Shown: in pieces, positions 56,537-64,000 of the stretch
Layout of the letters: each line of letters opens with the position of its first letter
How positions within the stretch are numbered: the first letter of the stretch is position 1
NCBI GenBank assembly: GCA_009801085.1
Contig: VNWV01000005.1
Span: 2,976,001-3,040,000, forward strand
Direction: 5' to 3'
DNA: 64,000 nucleotides
Origin: Lasiodiplodia sp. COLG20
Taxonomy: Eukaryota > Ascomycota > Dothideomycetes > Botryosphaeriales > Botryosphaeriaceae
Made by a program: the position numbers and the translations under genes
The notes under the pieces: generated by a model
Databases searched by the model: none
Told to the model about the DNA's origin: nothing
The model's input: only the letters and a program-made list of their open reading frames with translations

Positions 56537-57804
56537 AGTGATGTTTGCTTGAAACGGGTTCCAAAGTTGATATAAGACCGTGGAGAGGAGTCAAAGTGCG
56601 CTGTTGATTGATCTACAGAATATGGACGACTTATATACACGATGTAGCGTGAACAGCAGTGCAAGTTGTTTGTATGAAACAAAAGAGTGGACATAAATAA
56701 CCCTTGCACGCATCATGTATTCAAACACGAGCACGCCCCTGAGCTAGGGACTGCTCCATGGCTAACAAAAGATCCGAAACGAAACGGCTGTTTCGGCCGA
56801 CTTAATAAACGGAAGGCGGTCCCGAGTGTCCGTTTAGCCGCTCGTTGACCCCATTCTCTTATGATCTTCTCAACCATACCAATAGACTCCGTGGTGTTGT
56901 ACATACTTAAGCAATCATTTTCCTGGGCACTAAGCTGGACAAGCTTATTATCTGTGGGGAAGCAGGGCCCTTCAATATACTAGCGCCAGAATTTGTGGCG
57001 TAGCCATTGATGTTTAGGGACGTGCGTCACGAATTGCGAAAGGCAAGCGTCGCCGGACGAAGCAATATTCGATTGGAGGAGGAATGAAATACCGGGGTCG
57101 GTGCGCTTGACGGATAATCTGATCTGGCCCTGCCTTAAAAATGGATCTGCGACACGCATGGTTCGTTCGGTTGTGGCCTGACCCTTTTTTTTTGTTTCTC
57201 TCTAGCTGCTTTTGGCTATTTTTCGTACCGCTTTTGGTTATTTCTCGCATTGCCCCTTCTGCCTGTCCTTGAAATTGGCCGCCTATTTTGTGTGCAATTA
57301 CATTCATCAAAAATGATTCGGGTACTGGAAAGCACGAACCCACTTCACGTTTTCATTGGTCTGTCTTCCATAATGCTGGAAAAGAGACATACAGTCATGA
57401 TTCATCTACAGCACCAGCTTCAGGTTAGTGATAACACTGTTTAAAACAAGAACTATCCCCGTGTAATGTACCTTCCTCCGATCTTGACACAAGCAGACAT
57501 CATCCCAACACTGGGTGAATCCACTCATTGCCAGTAGCATACATGGACAGAGGAGCAAGGTGCATGATGTAATGTTCAGCTGCGGTCAAAGCCGTGGCCG
57601 TGGACTTTAGGCTACTCAAACGGATTGTAAGATCAACGCATGAGTGTAAAACTATTCACATACGAATGCAGGTTGCAAATAGGAAACTCTTGGATTTCAC
57701 TCCTTCAGTGCATGCTAATCAATCTGCTTCGAGTTGCCAGTGGACAGCCAGGCGACTGTCTGTTGATTGGAAAGTCATAATCCCATTTTGCAACCACCTC
57801 TTTC
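56537..57804. other. Intergenic, no gene seen
   Basis: Includes the promoter of the secreted protein gene (TATATAA on the minus strand at 56631-56637). No other gene is supported before the 5S gene. Confidence 0.4.
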
Positions 57805-57923
57805 ACGTACGACCATAGGTCGCAGAATACAGGGCTTCCCGTCCGCTCAGCCGTACTTAAGCTGCGAACCGGCCGATTAGTACTCAAGTGGGTGACCATT
57901 GGGGAATCCCGGCTGTTGTACGT
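57805..57923 (+). rRNA. 5S ribosomal RNA
   Basis: The 119-nt sequence begins ACGTACGACCATAGG and ends GGCTGTTGTACGT. Its ends pair (ACGTAC with GTACGT). The highly conserved fungal 5S core GGGCTTCCCGTCCGCTCAG and CCGTACTTAAGC, which includes the internal promoter region, is present, as are GGTTAGTA-like (GATTAGTACT) and GTGGGTGACC. The helix III arms GGTCGCAG and CTGCGAAC match. A TTTT Pol III terminator begins at 57923. Several positions differ from the canonical Neurospora-type sequence, but pairing is kept, so it looks functional. It stands alone, the dispersed arrangement usual in Pezizomycotina. Confidence 0.93.
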
Positions 57924-58526
57924 TTTGCCTTTCGTTTTGCCTTTCGGGCCGCTCCTTTTTCCCTTTTTTCCGTCCTCCAGTGGGCCCTCGCTAACGACTA
58001 CGCTAGCAGCTCTCTAGCCATCTTAGGCAAGAACAGCAGGGAAACACTGTGATCGAAGGTGAAAAGGAAGAGCTTTGTTTTGGAATGACTCAATTCTGGG
58101 AGGGCTCAGAGCGGAACCAATACAAACACAAGATGAGAAAACCAGTAGCAGAGGAGCTTAGGAGATATTCGGGTTGTTTAGAAAAAGATCCTCCTCTCAA
58201 GCACCAACTACACAGAGACGAGTCCGTTGTCACCCACGAAAATGTTTAAGAACATAAACCAGCACCTTCATATGAGGGCAATGGTCCGGAAAGTAGGATT
58301 GCACGACTCCCACCGGGCCAACAGAATTTGGCCAATACCAATGCGGTATGCGACCGATCCGTGCCAGCCTATAAGCATCACGTTCAGCACCGGGTGTGGA
58401 TCGAGGGGATTACCTTCACTATCCAAACAAGTAAGCGGTAGGTGTTCTTCACCACATCGTGGGGCTTTTCCCCGTGGAGCACAGGGATCAGGGCTGTATT
58501 TTCGTTAATTAGTCTGAGTACTTAGG
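57924..58526. other. Intergenic, no gene seen
   Basis: Begins with the 5S terminator and a T/C-rich stretch (TTTTGCCTTTCG repeated twice). The rest gives only short frames before the convergent HET gene end. Confidence 0.4.
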
Positions 58527-61148
58527 TTAAGGAAGTTGAGGTCCTGACCTTTCCGTAGACGACCATAGATTGCCATCCTGGCCTATCAACGAAGACATGT
58601 ATTCCCGAGAGCTGTAGGCTCTCGATAGAGCAAGAAAGGTGAATGAGCCAGCGCAAGCCTCTGGCTTGGTATTCTGCAATTGGGACGTACTAGGCGTTGG
58701 ACGTGCAGGTAACAAACCAACGCATATGCCCTGAGAATTAAGTATGAAGAAATAGTGAAGGGCAGTGTCACTATTGTGGTTGGCGGGGAATTTGACAAGG
58801 CTGAGTTCCGAGACGGACGTCCGTACCAGCAGTGACTTGGCGGGGGCCAAGGACGCATCGAATCCCAATGCCGGGAATGGATGAGAGCCATGAGCTTCTT
58901 TCCAAAAATCTCTGTAAGTGCGCCATTTTTGGCGGAGCTTCGGATAATTCTCCGCCAAAAGCTCGTATGGTATTGGTGTCTTGATACAGCTTCGCCACGC
59001 AGAAAGCATATACTGACGCGGATCAGTGGAGGTTCGTGGACCATAGCTGTCAATACGACGCTGAGGTGGTCCGATGGAAGAACTCGATGATGCATCTACA
59101 TTCCAATATCCGCTAGCATCATCTGTAGATGAAAGTGTCCTCCAACGGCCCCGGTCATCTCCAATGGCCCACCTCGCCACCGAGCCTACTGTGTTGGGCG
59201 GAATCGATGAATTGTAACTCGAGGCTCCGTCCCGCGAAGCCCATGTCCAAGAGGGAACTCGAAAACCCTCATGGTCCAGCTCAATTCGCGCACCGACAGA
59301 TTCCTCTTGCCATAGGATCGCACTGTCGAAAACGTTTTCTGGAAGATTACAGATATTGGTAGCCATGTCCGAATACAGGCGGTTGAATATTCCAGCAAAG
59401 GCGTTGTATATGTCCGAGGCATACTTAAACTTCCGCAGCGAATATTGGAACACACAATCTGCGTACCACATGAAAATATTCTGTGGGAATCCTTCCTCGC
59501 AAGTATGCTCAAATTTAAGCATCTGAATGTTCGATACTATCTGGCTTGTTGGGTCTGTTGCAAGTGAGTTCTCCGAGAAAACTTGACCACCGCACATGAA
59601 GAACATTTGCCAAGGTGTGAAAACCAGTGACCGCGGGGAAAGGATGGCCTCCTGGTAAGTCCAGCCACGAAAACTCCATACGGACTTGGATATGCTCCAA
59701 TTGAAGTTTGGAAGCAGTGGTAATAGTCGTAGACTTCCTAGCTGTACATGAGGCCAGAAGAACTGTTTGTTGGTCGTGCCAACTCCTACAAGTCCATAGT
59801 CGGAATCTACTCCAGCCACTGCACAGATCGTAAAATGTGCCGAGGAGTATATGGCATCCATTGCTCTGATCTGGTCATGCTTCTGGCTGGAATCGTCTTG
59901 TACGATGCAAAGCCGATCCACCCACAAGTAGGTCATGTCAAGCTCCTGGCAGACGACCATAGCATCCGATATCGTCTTCGGCAAGGTGTTCGGCTTCAAC
60001 GAGCCTGGCGTTCTGAGAGGTTCTAAATTTGACTTGCGCAATTCCACAGTGACCCTGGGACACTCTCCCCACACATAACTCAAGGCCGCAAATTTCGGGC
60101 TCTTTGGTGCTCTCACAATGCATTTTTGACGTACGTCGATCAAGATGCAGTCGGAAGGGAGGTCATGCTGTCTTGAAGACCGATGGTCATCTGGTGAAGA
60201 TGCCTGTAACCAATTCTTCGCTTTCGCTAAGTTCGCTCTCGTTTCGGCAGTCTGGCAGAGAGTACTTGGTGCGCTGACGTCTGAAAACTGATAGGTATCC
60301 CAAGTGTCGGGGGTGAAAGCTTTCACTCTCCGCGAATCCAGACAGGCAAAGGACAAAGATAGATCTTCCACTAGGCTCACGCGAAAGGTTCCGGGCTGCT
60401 TGGAATTCGGAGACGTGTCAGAGCTGTGGTCTTGAGGTTCTACCTCCAGATAGAGCAATATGGTTGCCTGTGCTCTGAGACTTATGACCGCTTTCGCAAC
60501 ATCCTCCGGTTGTCTGAACAATTCGACTATCATTTCGCAAAAAGGACAAGATTGGCGTTGAGACAGATCCTTCAGAGTGCCGATGTTGACGCGCGGAAAG
60601 CTTCCAGACGGTGTCAACGCCAAGCAGACGAACAGATGATAAAGTCGGAAGTGTCGGCAGTGTGGACAAAGCACGTCCTGGTCTTGCTCCATCATATCGC
60701 AAGCATCGCACGGTGTAGTGAAAATGTGCTCGTAATCCTCGGTGGTCGGCATGACACTATCATCGTCAACATCGGCTCCAACTGGAACCATTCGATAGAT
60801 TCGCGGATAGTAAGGGCATGTAGGGCCCACACAATCCCGTATGCCGTGCGTGGCGTATGCATCCATGGCTCCAGTGCGGGAAGACGCAGCTCTTTGTCTG
60901 AGAAAGGGAAGTTCTGCGGCGGGGGAAGTTGTGGTCAGGCAGCACTCTGAAATGCGGGGTCTGACACGCCTTCTGGGTAATCCACAGATTGTTGTTTGTA
61001 CAGATATGATTGGCTGATGCAAAGTGAACCTCGCTTCTTCGCCCGACCCTTCCCAGCCTGCGATCATTGGGTCACCGGACTCATCTTCGCTATTGTCCGC
61101 CTGAACTTTGCAGGCTTCTGTAATTTGTCTGAGATATTTCAAGGACAT
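58527..61148 (-). CDS. HET-domain protein
   Basis: A single 873-codon frame starts at ATG 61146-61148; an internal ATG at 60866 (MDAYATHGIRDC) is an alternative start, since the first 94 residues are less conserved-looking. A Cys-rich segment at about residues 148-225 (CDACDM, CPHCRHF, CPFCEMI) resembles a zinc-binding prefix. The HET core lies at about 350-505: FAALSYVWGE, TYLWVDRLCIVQDD and GWTYQEAILSPRSLVF, all three signature blocks intact. The remaining ~360 residues are typical of the family (VPSWTWASRDGAS) and end with a short beta-rich stretch. No NACHT or repeats. Immediately upstream on the same strand is the ankyrin gene, 135 bp away. Confidence 0.9.
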   Translation of the reverse strand: MSLKYLRQITEACKVQADNSEDESGDPMIAGWEGSGEEARFTLHQPIISVQTTICGLPRRRVRPRISECCLTTTSPAAELPFLRQRAASSRTGAMDAYATHGIRDCVGPTCPYYPRIYRMVPVGADVDDDSVMPTTEDYEHIFTTPCDACDMMEQDQDVLCPHCRHFRLYHLFVCLALTPSGSFPRVNIGTLKDLSQRQSCPFCEMIVELFRQPEDVAKAVISLRAQATILLYLEVEPQDHSSDTSPNSKQPGTFRVSLVEDLSLSFACLDSRRVKAFTPDTWDTYQFSDVSAPSTLCQTAETRANLAKAKNWLQASSPDDHRSSRQHDLPSDCILIDVRQKCIVRAPKSPKFAALSYVWGECPRVTVELRKSNLEPLRTPGSLKPNTLPKTISDAMVVCQELDMTYLWVDRLCIVQDDSSQKHDQIRAMDAIYSSAHFTICAVAGVDSDYGLVGVGTTNKQFFWPHVQLGSLRLLPLLPNFNWSISKSVWSFRGWTYQEAILSPRSLVFTPWQMFFMCGGQVFSENSLATDPTSQIVSNIQMLKFEHTCEEGFPQNIFMWYADCVFQYSLRKFKYASDIYNAFAGIFNRLYSDMATNICNLPENVFDSAILWQEESVGARIELDHEGFRVPSWTWASRDGASSYNSSIPPNTVGSVARWAIGDDRGRWRTLSSTDDASGYWNVDASSSSSIGPPQRRIDSYGPRTSTDPRQYMLSAWRSCIKTPIPYELLAENYPKLRQKWRTYRDFWKEAHGSHPFPALGFDASLAPAKSLLVRTSVSELSLVKFPANHNSDTALHYFFILNSQGICVGLLPARPTPSTSQLQNTKPEACAGSFTFLALSRAYSSREYMSSLIGQDGNLWSSTERSGPQLP

Positions 61149-61283
61149 ATCAGTTGCATCGTCTATTTCCTTTTCTTGTCTTCAAACATTGAACTGCTGT
61201 ATTTTTAATATTTGGTTACCAGCATAGTTCTGTTCTACGATCGTCCTTCGTACTGAGGGCTCACTTCCGTAGCCTCTGCTCTC

Positions 61284-62722
61284 TCAAATCATCTCTTCTT
61301 CTGTAGTGGGGTCTTCTTCTGATGTCCAATAATCAGCAAGCATCACCTTTGTTCGCTCACGATTGAGTAAAAGGCTGACTACAGCCTCCCAACCACACTC
61401 TGCAGCTTTCATCAATGCAGTTTCGCCCTTGTTATCCGGAATATTTGGGTCAACATGGAACTCTGGCCTGAGGAGGATCTGTATAATCTGATCGAGCTTG
61501 TGGCTGACCGCAAGGGAGAGTAAAGTGTTGCCATCCTTAGCCTGATGATTGAGGTTATATAGACCACTCCTTGCTACCTCTAGTAAGAGCGCCGGGAAGT
61601 CGTCTGACAGGGACTTGACGTCCGCGTTCGCTATCTGCCTCATTAGTATCGTGTAGCCAGTCTCATCTGTCCACTTCAATAAAAAGTAGACCGAATTTCT
61701 GAGATGAAATGTGCACCAGAAGGCCTCTAAGCAGTCTTTGCCTCTGCAATCGTAAGCGGTAGGGTCCGCCCCATAGCTCAAGAGTAGTTGCATTACTTCT
61801 GTGCGACCTTGAACTGAAGCGCACCACAAAGGTGTCCTGCCATCGTAATCAAGAGGGTCGACTTGACGTCGGTACCTGAAGTGGTGATTCGAATTCCGAA
61901 GGTCAAGGTCGGTTTGAAGCATAATACCAATATTTTCCCTCCAGCCTTTCACGGCTGCCAGATGAAGTGGAGTACCGCCGTTCAAACTTGCATCGTAATG
62001 ATATGGAGCGTCAACATTAGCCCCACCAGCAACCAAGGCTCTGAGAGCCTTCTTCTTTTGATTTATGGTAGCGGCATAGAGGGCGGTCGTTATTTCACTA
62101 CCGGGAAGGTCGTGGACGAAGTCGACTTCGGCACCAAGATCCAGAAGATCCCTCACCAAATCATCTCTGTCCATCATAGTGGCCAGGTAGAGAGGCGGTA
62201 TTCTAAAATGTTCTTGGTGTAGATGTTGCAGCTTCAGTGCACTGAGAGCCTCCTGGATGGTCTCTTCATTCCGCCCGAAAAATGCCAACAACAATATTTC
62301 GGCTCCATCTCCCGTGTCCATGCCGTAGACAGCTGGTAGTTGTCGATTAATCTCCTTCAGGACACTAGGAACGCCCACAAATGCCAGAAAATGGACAAGC
62401 TTCCATGGAATAAATTGACTAGACCAGCAGACGTTGTCCCATGCAGACTTGATGACAGTGTCCCAAAACTCACAGATCGTGCGAAATGTTGGATTATTCA
62501 AGTAGCCATCCAAGTGTGAGGCCTGAAATACCTTGAACTTTCCTTGGGGTTGAAACGAGTGTGGTAGACACGCGTTGTGCGTTCGCCAAGGCAGGAGCTC
62601 CAGAAGATCATTCTGAGAAATAGCATACTTCTCTACCTCACTGATATGGATGGCCCAAAAGCAGTGACGTCAGCAGGCACTCTCTTGTCTGAAGTGGTGC
62701 ATGTTTGCTTGATACCGTCCAT
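61284..62722 (-). CDS. Ankyrin-repeat protein, 5' end uncertain
   Basis: The frame is open from 62669 to the TGA at 61284, but no ATG occurs in its first ~90 codons. A plausible first exon is 62722-62681 (ATG, 14 codons), spliced by a short GTGCCT...GTGAG intron with a GCTGAC branch to 62636, giving 464 residues. At least six ankyrin repeats are visible, for example PPLYLATMMDRDDLVRDLLD, TPLHLAAVKGWREN, TPLWCASVQGRTEVMQLLLS and TALMKAAECGWEAVVSLLL. The N-terminal ~110 residues (NDLLELLPWRTHNACLP) show no F-box I can defend. It lies 135 bp upstream of the HET gene on the same strand, so the two could be co-regulated or once have been one gene. Confidence 0.7.
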
Positions 62723-62964
62723 GCGCAATTTATCTTATTTACGCAGAGGTGCGCTTGGACTTGAGAGATATCTTTTCAGCGACAGTGAACGTCAGTCCGC
62801 AATTGTTGCTACGGGCGGAGATGGTGGTGCCACGTGTGTTGCGTAGCGAAGAGTCCTGGTCAGCGGCCTTGACAAGCGAAAAACTCATGACACGCCCATT
62901 ACTTTCTCTTCAGCGCTGTGGTGTCGTAGACGGTGGTGTAACTTTATTCGCACTAGATTCATTT

Positions 62965-63387
62965 TCAGCCTCCTCTTCGCGCAGAAGAAGAAATAAATGC
63001 GTTAAAAACAGTTATCAGGCAACAGCTTAAGGTGCGGGGATTCATGTGGCTGTCGTCGGGCTGCAAGGCTGGATGATCCAAGGCGAATAAAAACGGTTTC
63101 TTCACGAGTGAACATTGCAGGCTGACTCCACCAGGCGTGCGAATACGAAGCACCACTTGAGCGCATCCCAAATATGGAATGATCAGCAAATACTCGGCTC
63201 TTTTCTGCCATCCATTTGGTACATGAATGCGAAATCGGTCAATATTCCATTTCCTTTTTAGAAATAATTCAGGTCTTGGCTTACGCGCCACATTTGCCCC
63301 GCTGGCTGGGTTGAATTTTATAGTCTTGGATTCTTGCGACGCCTGAAGCCTCTGCTGACGAAGTTCTACAGGTCGAAGCATGTTCAT
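62965..63387 (-). CDS. Possible small hypothetical protein
   Basis: A minus-strand frame from ATG 63385-63387 encodes 140 residues (MNMLRPVELRQQRLQ, then KRKWNIDRFRIHVPNGWQ, then YLLIIPYLGCAQVVLRI). Composition looks coding, with mixed basic and hydrophobic segments and no signal peptide. No family is recognised and no intron supports it. Confidence 0.35.
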   Translation of the reverse strand: MNMLRPVELRQQRLQASQESKTIKFNPASGANVARKPRPELFLKRKWNIDRFRIHVPNGWQKRAEYLLIIPYLGCAQVVLRIRTPGGVSLQCSLVKKPFLFALDHPALQPDDSHMNPRTLSCCLITVFNAFISSSARRGG

Positions 63388-64000
63388 AGTCCAAATAACA
63401 GCCAATCCGCAAACTGCACTTTGTTTTCAAGTTTTAACCAATGGCTAATGCAATTACACACGTCTTGCTGCTACCTTTGAGAACCGTACTTCCGAAGATG
63501 GACTAGTTGTGATCGACAGCCGCCATGACGCAACCCTTTCGTTTGTCACTGGACTTTATTCAACAGCTCAGTGTACTACGCGAGGTGCATCCGCTTCAAT
63601 TCCCCCGCTTCCCCACACAAATTTTCAACATGCAATGCGTCCCTCGTTTGGTTCCAGATATCTTCGCCTCTTTCTGCGTACTCTTCTGGTCCGATGCTCG
63701 CTCAATCTGCATCGTGATCCTCCAATAGCAATGTCGCAGCAACACTTCCGCTTCCATCTCCTTTCCCACTGCCATCTCACTCCTCTTCGATACCATTCGG
63801 GAGGGGTAATCGGGACCAGTACCGGAAACAGCAGCAACCGGCTCCAAAGTCGAAGAGTCGGACTTTCCGGAAAGGGTTGTGAGGCCAACGGAGGGCTTGT
63901 TGGAGTCCATGCAATTCCCAGGTTCCCACCAACTTGGCCACGGCTGGTCTCGACGCATGGCTTACATCCACACGGCAACTTCGTTCTTCCTCCAAGAGTG
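63388..64000. other. No gene seen at window edge
   Basis: Short frames on both strands only. A gene entering from beyond the window cannot be excluded. Confidence 0.35.

Noticed and set aside
62514..62669. Possible F-box at the N-terminus of the ankyrin gene
   Set aside because: NDLLELLPW is suggestive, but the rest of the F-box pattern is not visible.

Overview
The window is nuclear DNA of a filamentous ascomycete (Pezizomycotina). The evidence is the gene content (a Ste12/SteA factor that fuses a homeodomain-like region to C2H2 fingers, a RcoA/Tup1 repressor, HET-domain genes, a CCG-9-type trehalose phosphorylase), many 45-90 bp GT-AG introns with CTAAC/CTGAC-like branch sites, and a lone dispersed 5S rRNA gene. 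A Dothideomycete would fit, but that is inference. Genes are sparse, about 18-20 in 64 kb, and intergenic gaps reach 9 kb. Exon boundaries below were worked out by hand from splice consensus and frame continuity.

Layout. 1-4.7 kb is gene-poor: a broken gene, mutated direct repeats and an array of a ~66 bp unit that encodes a recurring peptide. 4.7-13.6 kb holds an unknown gene, a TA-flanked palindromic element, GET4 (tail-anchored protein insertion), a convergent unknown acidic protein gene, RAI1 (5'-end RNA quality control) with an 8-nt microexon, and a HET-domain gene. 13.6-22.5 kb is a GC-rich desert in front of steA (22.5-24.8 kb). 28-32.7 kb has a second copy of the palindromic element, a four-helix membrane protein gene and a tandem pair of predicted mitochondrial proteins with a degenerate pterin-dehydratase-like core. 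33.6-34.9 kb has two tiny genes, one a secreted six-cysteine effector candidate.

35.5-42.3 kb holds trehalose phosphorylase divergent from rcoA, both housekeeping genes. 43.6-49.3 kb holds a tiny Cys-rich gene with a strong promoter, a spliced gene of unknown function, and a large membrane-anchored HET-like gene that carries a frameshift, a nonsense codon and a splice-phase clash, so it is probably a pseudogene. 50.8-56.5 kb is a surface/secretion neighbourhood: a 797-residue secreted protein with Kex2-type sites, an aquaporin and a small secreted protein. A 5S rRNA gene lies at 57.8 kb. 58.5-62.7 kb carries a HET-domain gene directly downstream of an ankyrin-repeat gene.

Three HET or HET-like loci and an ankyrin gene in 64 kb, next to secreted proteins and decayed repeats, suggest an accessory, allorecognition-rich segment interleaved with conserved genes. 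No tRNA gene, intact transposon ORF or CRISPR array was seen.
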